Part shown: piece after piece, positions 31,078 through 39,648 of the stretch
Position numbering within the stretch: the stretch's first letter is position 1
How the letters are laid out: each line of letters starts with the position of its first letter
DNA from: an uncultured Cytophagales bacterium
Lineage (GTDB): Bacteria; Bacteroidota; Bacteroidia; Cytophagales; Thermonemataceae
Reading direction: 5' to 3'
DNA length: 64,000 nt
NCBI GenBank assembly: GCA_937911505.1
Contig: CALEMF010000016.1
Coordinates: forward strand, 1 to 64,000
Translations under genes and position numbers: made by a program
Notes under the pieces: model-generated
What the model was told of the DNA's origin: nothing
Seen by the model: only the letters and a program-made list of their open reading frames with translations
The model's database searches: none

Positions 31078-32016
31078 TTATAATAAGGGTAATGCTACTT
31101 GGAAAAACTGCGGATTCTTTACGATATTGATGCTTTTCTGCTGTCGCTTATAGCTATTGCTAATACTTTTTAGGCCTATTCCCCAAGAAGAGGTACTTTG
31201 CTTGCGTTGTATATTATTTGTAATGATAATCTCTTCATTCTGTGAGCATATATGAATGACCAGCGGCGCCCCTTCTAGTACAGCATTATGTTTTACGACG
31301 TTTTCGATCAGTATTTGAAGCGCCATAGGGACTATTTTCTTATTCAAATCTGCTGCAGCTATTTTTATATTCATTTGTAGTCCCTCACCAAAACGTGTCT
31401 TAAGTAGGAAAACGTACCCTTCTATAAATTTCATTTCATCACGAAGAGTGATAAGCTCTTTTTCACGATGCTCTAGGATATGCCTGTACACCTGCGATAG
31501 TTTACGCACAAAGGATTTAGCACGTACGGCATCGATTGAGATGAGTGAAGACAAGGTATTGAGGCTATTAAACAAGAAGTGTGGGTTAAGCTGATTTTTG
31601 AGTAATTCATATTGAAAGCGCGCATTTTCTTTTTTTAACCATTGGTTATCTAGGGCTACTTCGTACCGCCTTGTATATTGGAAATAAAACTCCATAGTAG
31701 GTACTAAAATCAGGTTTACTACAATACCTACCACCGCACTAAAGAGGAGTTTACTCAGCATTAGTTCTTCTTCTACAAGTAGCGCAATCACTACATTGAC
31801 TAGTAATACTTGTAGGCTTATGGTCAGTGACGCTAATACTAGCTCCGTAAGTAGCCTTAGGGGAATGTATTGTTTTATATCCCACGGGAAGTACTGGTCA
31901 AGTAGTTTAATGAGTTTATAGTTGATGTAGAACAGTAATAATAAGTTAGGATAGTTGATTAGAAATTTCTTGAAAGTATTTTTCCAAGGGAAAACGTCTA
32001 CCTGTTGTTGTACCAA
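31078..32016 (-). CDS. LytS/YehU-type sensor histidine kinase, 312 aa as read (N-terminus probably longer)
   Basis: Three membrane helices are visible (about 24-38, 58-81, 90-107), then a coiled coil and the kinase core with LKNQLNPHFLFNSLN, phospho-His146, and a GIGLKS glycine box. The start at 32016 is TTG. The same frame upstream codes another clear helix (EILTLLAIYCIGFQLFFDFF), with no start codon, while a good AAAAGGAG and ATG 32093 lie in the other frame; one extra T in the TTTT at 32087-32090 would join them. Confidence 0.85.
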   Translation of the reverse strand: MVQQQVDVFPWKNTFKKFLINYPNLLLLFYINYKLIKLLDQYFPWDIKQYIPLRLLTELVLASLTISLQVLLVNVVIALLVEEELMLSKLLFSAVVGIVVNLILVPTMEFYFQYTRRYEVALDNQWLKKENARFQYELLKNQLNPHFLFNSLNTLSSLISIDAVRAKSFVRKLSQVYRHILEHREKELITLRDEMKFIEGYVFLLKTRFGEGLQMNIKIAAADLNKKIVPMALQILIENVVKHNAVLEGAPLVIHICSQNEEIIITNNIQRKQSTSSWGIGLKSISNSYKRQQKSINIVKNPQFFQVALPLL

Positions 32017-32120
32017 CAGGAAAAAATCAAAGAATAGTTGAAATCCTATACAGTAGATCGCCAGTAGTGTCAGGATTTCCCAAGTGAAAACATATTTAGT
32101 GTAGCTCCTTTTGATAGTAT

Positions 32121-34499
32121 TTAAAATTCTAGCCTGTAATACAAGTTAGGTAAAATAAATAATACTCTTTCTTCTTCTACTGTATTGGTCAGGAAATTAT
32201 ATTCATACCCTTGTAGCTGCTCTGTTAAGAGTGCATTTTGAAAGTCCAATCCCCAAGTAGTAGTGGTATTTTTTCTATTAATTCTGTAAGTAACATTAGC
32301 ATTTAACCAAAGCTCAGGATCGCTCTGTAAGCTGTATAAACGCTCATCATCCAAAACCACTTGCTGTTCATTTTGGCTTTCCTGAAGCAAGAAAGGGGTG
32401 AGTCTTTGCCCACCCATATAAGTAGCATTTACATTAATTCCCAGTAGATTCACACGATTTTTCTTTTTTCTGTTCACCAAAAACTCCCTTCCAAGCGTAA
32501 GGGTCGTTAAGTAGTTACGATTGTACAGGGTATTTCTTTCGATTCCATCCCCACCCGTATAGCGTGCATCAAAAAGCGAAACGGTCAATAAGTAATAGTA
32601 ACCGTTACGAAGCGTTTGCTCTAGAGAGATGTCCACCCCCCTATTGTAGCCTGTTCCTTCATTATTCAACGGGCTATCTAACTCCCAGAGCTGGGTATAA
32701 TTCACGAAAGAATAAGAACTATCAGGTACAACAGGTACATCGAAGAGGTCTTGATAATACCCTTCTACATTAAAACGTAACGTTTCTGTAAGCGCCCAAG
32801 TAGCACCTAGTACAAAATGATCTGCTTTTACACGTTGGAGGTGCTCGTTGTTTTGGCGTTCATTGGATGCATTTAAATAATCAAAGTAGTATACTTTTAA
32901 CTCTTGTCTTCTGCTATGCCTTCCATAACCCAAGGAGAACGTGACCTTGGGGAGCGCCTCCCAGCTTAATCCCAGCCGTGGTTCGAGCGTAGCTTCTTGG
33001 TTGAGATAGAAATAGTGCCAATTGACGCCCATCTGAAGGCTTAGTTGAGACGAAATGATGAAATCTGCCTGTGTATATAATTGAAGGTTGAAAGTCTCGC
33101 CGCTGTTATTCAAAAATTCATCGAGCGGTTGATTGGGCGCTGGCGCTTGTCGGGCTTTAGCATTGAAGGTCAGGTAATCAACAATCACACCTGATGTAGT
33201 ATTGATACGTTGGGAAAACTGCTTTGATAGATTAGTAGTAAAGGTTGCTTTAGACTCCCTGTTACTTAAATCTGTGTAAGGAGATAATGTCCCTGTATTG
33301 AGTGTATCGGCAATGGGATTAAACCATTGGGTGTTGGAGTCGTACCCATTGGTAGAGAAAGCGAGAGAGGTATTGAGAAAAGAGGTTTTATTGAGCTGCC
33401 AGTTATGTTTAATGCCTACCGCCATCATATCAAAGGCAATGTCGTCTTGTTGAAAATCACCTTCTGTCTCTCTCCTTTCAATTTCACCTTCTTCGTTTTC
33501 GTATTCTCCATAGGGAGTAAAGATGGAGCTTATCCCACCAATACCCCACACCGATAGGCTACTTTTATTATTATGCGGTAAATCTATTTTGAAAGATAAA
33601 TCCTGATAGTGTGGTTCTACGCCACCTGCCAAGGCGCCATAATAGCCAATGAAGCCGTGTCGATAATTGGCGAGATAGGCACCGTTCTTTTCCTTATTCA
33701 GCGGGCCTTCTACCGCTATATCAGCTCCTAAAACCCCCAGTTGAGCGGTATAGTTGGTCTTTTCTGTATTTCCTCTTCTAAAGTTGATATCGAAAACACC
33801 TGCGGTAGCATTACCATATTCGGCTGGGAAAGCACCCGTGAAAAAATCTGAAGTACCTAGTAGGTTAGCACTGTAAATGGTAATTAAACCTGCACCCGCC
33901 AAGTTTCCACCCGCAAAATGCGCTGCACCCGGTATTTCAACGCCCTCTAGTCGCCATAGTACATTGGTAGGCGTATTTCCTCTAATGACCACCCCATTGT
34001 CTTGTGGCGCACCGAAAGTGACCCCAGGGAAGCTGTAAGCGACGCGCGATGGATCACTTAACGCCCCTGCAAAACGCTGCGATTGTTCTAAAGAAAAAGA
34101 TCTTGCACTTACTTTAGCCATGTTGTTTAGAGGCTCAGTACTTATGTTAGGGCTGATGATTACTTCGTCTAGGTCTACTTGTGTAGTCTTCAGTGCTAAA
34201 TCAAATTGGTACACACTAGATGAGTTAATAAGCAGGTTGGTGCTAACAGGTGCGTAGCCCATACTTACTACCTTTAGCACCTGTCTTCCTACAGGCACTG
34301 CTTCTATCACAAAATATCCTGCTGTATCTGTTACCGCCCCTATCAATGGGTCTGTACCTACAATGGTAAGTTGCGCGCCCACCACAGGTTGCTTTGAGAA
34401 GGCATCAAAAATGCGTCCTTTAATAGTTTGGGTAAGATTTTGACCTTGCGCGATATGGGCAAGTAAAAAAAGACTAAAAAACAATAGGTAATGAGCCAT
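32121..34499 (-). CDS. TonB-dependent receptor with carboxypeptidase-like N-terminal domain, 792 aa
   Basis: Outer-membrane active transporter. Signal peptide 1-19 (LLFFSLFLLAHIAQG), CarboxypepD_reg-like beta sandwich about 22-105 (IKGRIFDAFSKQPVVGAQL), plug domain about 115-240 (VVIRGNTPTNVLWRLEG), then a beta-barrel ending in the aromatic F that guides outer-membrane insertion. No SusD partner follows, so it is not a Sus-type glycan system; the substrate is unknown. Neighbouring LytTR genes may regulate it. Confidence 0.9.
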   Translation of the reverse strand: MAHYLLFFSLFLLAHIAQGQNLTQTIKGRIFDAFSKQPVVGAQLTIVGTDPLIGAVTDTAGYFVIEAVPVGRQVLKVVSMGYAPVSTNLLINSSSVYQFDLALKTTQVDLDEVIISPNISTEPLNNMAKVSARSFSLEQSQRFAGALSDPSRVAYSFPGVTFGAPQDNGVVIRGNTPTNVLWRLEGVEIPGAAHFAGGNLAGAGLITIYSANLLGTSDFFTGAFPAEYGNATAGVFDINFRRGNTEKTNYTAQLGVLGADIAVEGPLNKEKNGAYLANYRHGFIGYYGALAGGVEPHYQDLSFKIDLPHNNKSSLSVWGIGGISSIFTPYGEYENEEGEIERRETEGDFQQDDIAFDMMAVGIKHNWQLNKTSFLNTSLAFSTNGYDSNTQWFNPIADTLNTGTLSPYTDLSNRESKATFTTNLSKQFSQRINTTSGVIVDYLTFNAKARQAPAPNQPLDEFLNNSGETFNLQLYTQADFIISSQLSLQMGVNWHYFYLNQEATLEPRLGLSWEALPKVTFSLGYGRHSRRQELKVYYFDYLNASNERQNNEHLQRVKADHFVLGATWALTETLRFNVEGYYQDLFDVPVVPDSSYSFVNYTQLWELDSPLNNEGTGYNRGVDISLEQTLRNGYYYLLTVSLFDARYTGGDGIERNTLYNRNYLTTLTLGREFLVNRKKKNRVNLLGINVNATYMGGQRLTPFLLQESQNEQQVVLDDERLYSLQSDPELWLNANVTYRINRKNTTTTWGLDFQNALLTEQLQGYEYNFLTNTVEEERVLFILPNLYYRLEF

Positions 34500-34545
34500 A
34501 TATATCCATTCAATATTTTAGAGAAAAATATATTTGTGGCAATAA

Positions 34546-34752
34546 AGTACATATGGCGTAGCAGAAGAATGCTTTTCCGATCAAGTTAAGAATACCTTTG
34601 GTCAGGTTTATAATAAGCGAGCTGTATGGAAGCCACAACAACGTGGTCTTAGATCACTTTATGCTTGGATGCTTCGAGAGGCTTTTAGTAGTTTTACCTC
34701 TCAACAAAAAGAGCCACACAATATTTTGTGTGGCTTCATTAATCCAAATTGA
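34546..34752 (+). pseudogene. Possible gene remnant, unidentified
   Basis: A 68-codon open frame with no start codon reads like real protein (QVKNTFGQVYNKRAVWKPQQ, then GLRSLYAWMLREAF) and ends inside the hsp20 terminator. It has nothing recognisable beyond protein-like composition. It could be the 3' end of a decayed gene or transposase, or chance. The rest of this 264-base gap holds no gene. Confidence 0.25.
34713..34734 (-). terminator. Terminator downstream of hsp20
   Basis: GCCACACAA pairs with TTGTGTGGC around a four-base loop (34713-34734). On the minus strand it is followed by TCTTTTTG. It lies 30 bases beyond the hsp20 stop. Confidence 0.75.
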
Positions 34753-34763
34753 GTGTTTATTAC

Positions 34764-35129
34764 CTACAAGTTATTTTGTATATCAATTCGCTTTCTATCA
34801 AGGTCTTGATCGTTCGGTAAGATAATCTGTAAAATACCTTCTTGATAAACAGCTTCTACGCTTTCTTCATTTACGTGCAACGGTAAAGGTACTGTTCTAT
34901 GGAATAAGGGTAACTTACCATCGTCTGTGGTTGCGTACACGATCAAGTGGTGGTTCACTACCTCTATATTGTAGGCTTCCATCCCTAGAGAGGGCGCTTT
35001 TAATTGAATGATTGTGCTTTCAGGTTGTCTTACGATGCGTACTTGTGTCTCTACGATTCCTCCTGTCAAAGTATTGATCTGCGTAGCACTTTGGGCAAGT
35101 ACTTTGGTTAAATTTCTATCTATTTTCAT
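34764..35129 (-). CDS. Hsp20/alpha-crystallin small heat-shock protein, 121 aa
   Basis: ATP-independent holdase chaperone. The alpha-crystallin domain spans about 25-110, with LKAPSLGMEAYNIEVVNHHL in the middle and the family's terminal GILQIILP near 98-105 (the G-x-L motif). N-terminal arm and C-terminal tail are short, giving a small member of the family. Single-gene unit with its own terminator; a 330-base gap separates it from dnaN. Confidence 0.85.
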   Translation of the reverse strand: MKIDRNLTKVLAQSATQINTLTGGIVETQVRIVRQPESTIIQLKAPSLGMEAYNIEVVNHHLIVYATTDDGKLPLFHRTVPLPLHVNEESVEAVYQEGILQIILPNDQDLDRKRIDIQNNL

Positions 35130-35456
35130 GGCTGATTTCTCCTATTTTATTTGACTACAATAGTTACAAACTTATATCCAAACGTCTTTTAGTGACTTAA
35201 TGACGCTATAAACCTGAAAATTATCCTAATTTTAAGACGCTTTGTCATATTCTCATGTAGCAATCCATTTACTTCATAAGTTTTCTGAGAACACTTTTAA
35301 AAGAGATTTTTTTATAGTAATTTTACTTACTTCATAGCTAAAAAAACGATGGTAACTTCTTTATAATCAAGACACAATCTGTATTTTAGATTGTACCTAC
35401 CTTTTTTTACGCTTTAAGTAGTTTTATTTGCTTGATTATTCATTTATATACACATT
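35130..35456. other. Intergenic region between divergent hsp20 and dnaN
   Basis: No gene seen in 327 bases. It must hold both promoters. A 7-bp inverted repeat, ACAATCT (35374-35380) and AGATTGT (35388-35394), followed by a T-rich tract, lies 63 bases before dnaN and could be an operator or weak terminator. No clear TTTG-N19-TAnnTTTG was found. Confidence 0.5.
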
Positions 35457-36581
35457 ATGAAGTTTACGGTCTCTACTTCTCAGCTCCAAAAGCAACTCAC
35501 TATCATTGGTGGTGTTATTAGTAACAATCCTATTGTTCCTATTCTAGAAAATTTTCTTATGGAATTGGAGAATGGCATGCTCACGATTAGTGCTTCTGAT
35601 TTGCAGACCTCCATGACCACCCAACTGGAGGTAACTAGCAGTGATTCTGGAAGCATCGCTGTTCCTGCTAAAATCCTTACTGATACACTTAAAAGCCTTT
35701 CGGAGCAACCTCTTACGATAGAAGTTGATGAAGATAGTTTTGTGGTTGAAGTGCACTCGGCCAACGGACGTTATAAACTTGCGGGCGAAAATGCCATGGA
35801 CTTCCCTAAAATCCCTGCCAGTGCAGATGGCAATACGATCAATATGCCTACGGAGGTGTTGGGAGAAGCGATCAGTAATACCTTATTTGCTGTAAGTAGC
35901 GATGAGCTACGCCCTGCCATGACAGGCGTATTTGTAGAGCTGAAAAGCGAAGACATTACCTTTGTTGCCACTGATGGCAATAGACTTATTCGTTATCGCA
36001 GAACTGATGTAGGTTCTACTTATGTAGATTCTATGATTATTCCTAGAAAGGCACTTGGCCTATTAAAAGGTGCTCTCCCTGCTGATGCTTCTGAGATCAA
36101 AATAGAGTTTAGCAAGTCGAACGCTTTCTTTTCTTTCAATAATACCCGTTTGATTTGCCGCTTGATTGACGAGCGCTTTCCAGACTATGATAATGCTATT
36201 CCTGTCAACAATCCTAATAAAATGATTGTAGACAAATCTGTATTACTCAATACCTTAAAGCGTATTGCTATTTATGCCAATAGAACTACCCACCTCATTC
36301 GCTTGAAGATGGCACAGGATGAGCTTATTATCTCTGCTGAAGACCTGGATTTCTCTAACGAAGCTAACGAAAAACTACCTTGCCAGTATACGGGCGAAGA
36401 GATGGAAATTGGCTTCAACGCCAAGTTTCTGATAGAGATGTTGAGTAATATCCGTACCAAGGAGGTCAAATTCGAGATGTCTGCTTCTAATAGAGCAGGA
36501 CTTTTGATGCCTTCAGAAATGGAAGAGAACGAAGATATTTTAATGTTATTGATGCCTGTTATGCTAAATAACTACGCATAA
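35457..36581 (+). CDS. dnaN: DNA polymerase III beta sliding clamp, 374 aa
   Basis: Processivity clamp of the replisome. Normal length, three-domain repeat: KFTVSTSQLQKQLTIIGGVI at the start, LAGENAMDFPKIP near 110-122, DGNRLIRYR near 172-180, and the C-terminal LLMPVMLNNYA matching the conserved clamp end (LxMPMR-type, here LMPVML). It is not next to dnaA here, which is common in Bacteroidota. A SnoaL-like gene follows after 13 bases. Confidence 0.95.
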   Translation: MKFTVSTSQLQKQLTIIGGVISNNPIVPILENFLMELENGMLTISASDLQTSMTTQLEVTSSDSGSIAVPAKILTDTLKSLSEQPLTIEVDEDSFVVEVHSANGRYKLAGENAMDFPKIPASADGNTINMPTEVLGEAISNTLFAVSSDELRPAMTGVFVELKSEDITFVATDGNRLIRYRRTDVGSTYVDSMIIPRKALGLLKGALPADASEIKIEFSKSNAFFSFNNTRLICRLIDERFPDYDNAIPVNNPNKMIVDKSVLLNTLKRIAIYANRTTHLIRLKMAQDELIISAEDLDFSNEANEKLPCQYTGEEMEIGFNAKFLIEMLSNIRTKEVKFEMSASNRAGLLMPSEMEENEDILMLLMPVMLNNYA

Positions 36582-36594
36582 GAAGTACAGAAAA

Positions 36595-36954
36595 ATGAGC
36601 CCGAAAGAAGTAATAGCGCAGTGGGTGGTATTATTTAATAAAAATGATGCAGATAAGCTAGCTGACCTGTACCATTCGGATGCCATCAACCACCAAGTGG
36701 CCAACCAAGCCATTGAAGGAAAGGCAGCGATTAGAGAAATGTTTCTCGATGAATTTCGCACGGCAAAAATGATTTGCCTCCCAGAGAATATTTTTGAAGA
36801 TGGAGAGTGGGCTATTTTAGAATGGAAAGACCCTCTCGGGTTGCGCGGTTGCGGCTTTTTTCAGGTAGTTAATGGGAAAATAAAATTTCAAAGAGGCTAC
36901 TGGGATAAGTTATCCTTTCTACGCATGCACAAGCTCCCTATCCCCACAGAATAG
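36595..36954 (+). CDS. SnoaL/NTF2-like fold protein, 119 aa
   Basis: Short NTF2-like domain: VAQWVVLFNKNDADKLADLY-type first helix near 7-26, DAINHQVANQAIEGKAAIRE near 30-50, and a final beta sheet (GFFQVVNGKIKFQRGYWDK). Proteins of this kind include polyketide cyclases, isomerases and non-catalytic binders; substrate cannot be told. It is 13 bases after dnaN and before a strong terminator. Confidence 0.8.
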   Translation: MSPKEVIAQWVVLFNKNDADKLADLYHSDAINHQVANQAIEGKAAIREMFLDEFRTAKMICLPENIFEDGEWAILEWKDPLGLRGCGFFQVVNGKIKFQRGYWDKLSFLRMHKLPIPTE

Positions 36955-37026
36955 AAAATCAATACTACTTCAGTAATAAAAAAGTGATAGGATCAATAAG
37001 AATAACCTACTGGGAAGCAAGCCTCA

Positions 37027-37068
37027 AAAAGTCAAAAGGCGTTTCATTAGAAACACCTTTTGACTTTT
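37027..37068. terminator. Bidirectional terminator between convergent genes
   Basis: A 19-base arm beginning AAAAGTCAAAAGG (37027-37045) and its mirror ending CCTTTTGACTTTT (37050-37068), with one mismatch, around ATTA. It serves the SnoaL-like gene on the plus strand and the ExbD operon on the minus strand. Confidence 0.85.
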
Positions 37069-37090
37069 AATATATACTAGTCTTTTATCT

Positions 37091-37555
37091 TTATTCTCCT
37101 AGATCAGAAACTTTATTACCAGTATACTGAATCTTACGTGCTTCCGCTTTTCTCAACTCTAGCTTTACGTCGGTAATTAATCCCATCTTCGTCTCCTTGT
37201 CAATCTTTAGAGATACTTCCAACTTATCCTTTAAGTTTTCTGGCATTTCCGCGCGTTTTTCTTCTATAAAACGGGTGATATCTCCTACATTACTAAACAC
37301 ATCATTCAACTGAATCTTAGGGTCTGTTCCAAACCTAGCATCTGTAGGAGGCCCAATATAAATAAAAGCTGTAAGCGTTTGCTCGGCCAGCTCTTGAAGC
37401 TGTGTAGCTTTAGGCAATTCATTCCTAACAATTACTGTATCTTCTTTTAGCTCAGTAGATACCATAAAAAAGAACAGTAACATAAAAATAATGTCAGGCA
37501 GTGCTGCTGTAGAAATAGCAGGCTTAGATTTTGATTTCTTCTTAAATACAGCCAT
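37091..37555 (-). CDS. ExbD/TolR-type biopolymer transport protein, 154 aa
   Basis: Small inner-membrane partner of ExbB/TolQ that couples proton flow to outer-membrane work. One membrane helix at about 18-36 with the essential acidic residue Asp21 (LPDIIFMLLFFFMVS); periplasmic domain follows. Second of two ExbD genes in an operon with an ExbB/MotA-type gene. Tandem ExbDs are frequent in Bacteroidota. Terminal gene, followed by a strong terminator. Confidence 0.9.
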   Translation of the reverse strand: MAVFKKKSKSKPAISTAALPDIIFMLLFFFMVSTELKEDTVIVRNELPKATQLQELAEQTLTAFIYIGPPTDARFGTDPKIQLNDVFSNVGDITRFIEEKRAEMPENLKDKLEVSLKIDKETKMGLITDVKLELRKAEARKIQYTGNKVSDLGE

Positions 37556-37558
37556 AAT

Positions 37559-38125
37559 CTATTCTTTATCGTTTCCTTTATTAGGATCAGCTTCTGAGAT
37601 ACGCAAAGGATACTTGTCCAGTACTTGCTTGTAGCGCCCTTTCACTTCTTCTGAGGCATTGTCTTTATTAAATTCCAGGTACTCATCTACAGTCCAATCG
37701 AGGTCATCTGCCCTTAGCTCGTGATAAGCCGCCTTGACCTGGTCTAGTACTTGTACGTAAGACTCATAGGTAGTACCACGATCCGCCTTTAGTGATACAA
37801 CAGCATCCATAGGAGAATCAGATGACTTCGGGTCAGCACCATTGTTGTTTACAAAAGTCTTAACGCTCTTACGTACATCTCTCAAATCCATAGGTTCTTC
37901 TTCTACGAGTAAGTCACCATTAGCATTCACGAGTATCTTGAATATATTTCTTTCGTTAATCAACTTCTCGGGTGGTTCATCCTGCTTAGGAGGCAAAATC
38001 ATCGTCAAGCCTCTGTCGGAAGGGAAAGTAGTCGCTACAAGAAAGAAGAATAGCAACAAGAAAGCAATGTCAGCCATCGATGCTGCATTAATTTCTGCGC
38101 CGTCTCTCTGCTTCTTCTGGTACAT
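37559..38125 (-). CDS. ExbD/TolR-type biopolymer transport protein, longer paralogue, 188 aa
   Basis: Membrane helix with Asp19 in MADIAFLLLFFFLVA (about 17-32), then a periplasmic domain of about 150 residues, longer than its neighbour because of an inserted segment around 90-150. Three bases separate it from the downstream ExbD and four from the small membrane protein upstream. Probably forms a heteromeric ExbD with the other copy in the same energising complex. Confidence 0.9.
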   Translation of the reverse strand: MYQKKQRDGAEINAASMADIAFLLLFFFLVATTFPSDRGLTMILPPKQDEPPEKLINERNIFKILVNANGDLLVEEEPMDLRDVRKSVKTFVNNNGADPKSSDSPMDAVVSLKADRGTTYESYVQVLDQVKAAYHELRADDLDWTVDEYLEFNKDNASEEVKGRYKQVLDKYPLRISEADPNKGNDKE

Positions 38126-38128
38126 ATA

Positions 38129-38545
38129 TTATAAGTTTAATAAATCCTTAACACGTGAGAATACGAATCCGCCAAAGGCGAGAATTACCAATAGGTAGAC
38201 TGTAATCAAGGCGCCACCTACAAACTTAGAATCACCAGCGTCGATCCCAAATCTTTTGTACGTCTCTGTTACTTCATTACCTGCCACAGCATAGGCAATG
38301 ATGAACAGCACAATAATTCCTCCTACCATAATGCCCGACTTCACTAACGTTCCTTTCTCTCCGCTACTCTTTAAGATGGAGAGTACAACCGCTGCAATTC
38401 CCGCTCCTATTACTAAAAAGTAGGTAAGGTATAAAAGAAGGTCAAATACGAAACCTCCCCCTTCACTGGCTGCGCCAGGGTCATCTTGTGCCAAAGCAAG
38501 TGTAGAAGTGCTTAGTATAGCTAGTAGTGCTAATATTTTTTTCAT
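38129..38545 (-). CDS. Small membrane protein of the ExbBD operon, 138 aa
   Basis: Signal peptide 1-19 (LALLAILSTSTLALAQ), then three hydrophobic helices near 36-60, 72-92 and 110-130. It lies between the ExbB-type and ExbD genes with a 46-base and a 3-base gap, an arrangement typical of Bacteroidota energiser operons. Function unknown; probable subunit or assembly factor of the complex. Confidence 0.7.
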   Translation of the reverse strand: MKKILALLAILSTSTLALAQDDPGAASEGGGFVFDLLLYLTYFLVIGAGIAAVVLSILKSSGEKGTLVKSGIMVGGIIVLFIIAYAVAGNEVTETYKRFGIDAGDSKFVGGALITVYLLVILAFGGFVFSRVKDLLNL

Positions 38546-38591
38546 GATATAAAATTATATATGATTATAAGCTTTTCAATGAGAGAATCTC

Positions 38592-39401
38592 CTACGACTT
38601 ATCTACATCAATAGTAGGTGTTGCAGTAGTACTTGTATTCAATATACCGTGCTTGTACTTGAAGAGCATATCTATCAAGGTGATGGAAGAGTCTTCCATC
38701 TGATTTACTAAGTTATCTATCTTAGATACACAGTAGTTGTAGAATACTTGTAGAATTACACCCACGATCAAACCACCAATAGTAGTAAGAAGGGCTACTT
38801 TAATTTCTCCAGCGATCAAAGAAGCATCTAGGTTACCTGCTGCTTGAATTTTATCGAAGGCGAGGATCATACCGTATACCGTACCCATGAAACCCACCAT
38901 TGGAGCAATTGCAATCATCAATGAAATCCAAATCATCCCTCTTTCTAACTTACCCATTACTACACCACCATAAGAAGCCACTGACTTTTCTACTACGTCA
39001 AGTCCTTCATCTACCCGCATCAAACCTTGTACATAAATAGATGCTACTGCACCACGTGTGTTAACGGCTACATCTTTGGCAGCATCAGCACCACCAGACT
39101 TTAAAGCCTCTTCTATTTCAGGTACAAACTTTTTGGTATTGGTCGTTTCTAGATTAAGTGTGATAATTCTTTCAATGGAAATTGCCAAACCAATAATCAA
39201 GAAAATCAAAATAGGCGTCATAAACTCTACGCCTCCTTCGATGAATTTCTCTTTTACTGCTTGGTGAAAGGAAGGCTCTGACTCAGCATCGGTCTCTGTA
39301 ACTTCTTCTTGAGGCTCAGGGTCTTGTTGCGCTACGGCATAATACGTGTTGGCAAAAAGGAAGCATCCTACGAGGGCAATGAGTGCTAATAACTTTTTCA
39401 T
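38592..39401 (-). CDS. MotA/TolQ/ExbB proton channel protein, 269 aa
   Basis: Has a signal-like N-terminal helix (1-24), then three channel helices near 57-78, 160-185 and 203-225. The region LERGMIWISLMIAIAPMVGFMGTVYGMI near 155-182 is the family signature, including the GxxGTVxGM motif. It begins the ExbB-ExbD operon and provides proton-motive energy for TonB-dependent or Tol-like transport. Confidence 0.92.
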   Translation of the reverse strand: MKKLLALIALVGCFLFANTYYAVAQQDPEPQEEVTETDAESEPSFHQAVKEKFIEGGVEFMTPILIFLIIGLAISIERIITLNLETTNTKKFVPEIEEALKSGGADAAKDVAVNTRGAVASIYVQGLMRVDEGLDVVEKSVASYGGVVMGKLERGMIWISLMIAIAPMVGFMGTVYGMILAFDKIQAAGNLDASLIAGEIKVALLTTIGGLIVGVILQVFYNYCVSKIDNLVNQMEDSSITLIDMLFKYKHGILNTSTTATPTIDVDKS

Positions 39402-39473
39402 AGATGATATGAGATTGTATTTTAGTTAAAAGTTTATGTTCGTTTATGGGTTAAAACTCAATTATAATAATCG

Positions 39474-39561
39474 TAGAGAGGAAGGGATTCGAACCCTCGA
39501 TACCCTTTAGGGGTATACACACTTTCCAGGCGTGCTCCTTCAACCACTCGGACACCTCTCT
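39474..39561 (-). tRNA. tRNA-Ser (anticodon GGA)
   Basis: On the minus strand the sequence folds as a class II tRNA: acceptor AGAGAGG with CCTCTCT, D-arm with GAGTGGTTGAAGG, anticodon loop CTGGAAA giving GGA, long variable arm (TATACCC and GGGTATC) and T-arm GGTTCGAATCC. Class II shape and anticodon fit serine codons UCC/UCU. CCA is not encoded. No prophage repeat is found at this locus. Confidence 0.95.
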
Positions 39562-39648
39562 ATTAAAATAATAGAAAAAGTTGATGCAAATAAATCAAGA
39601 AAAAATACACAAAGCAAGTTTTGGAGAAGTTTTTAATAGAGATTTAAC

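Noticed and set aside
39474-39561. tRNA-Ser as prophage attachment site
   Set aside because: It lies 9 kb from the prophage end, and no matching duplicate sequence was seen near 30.2 kb.
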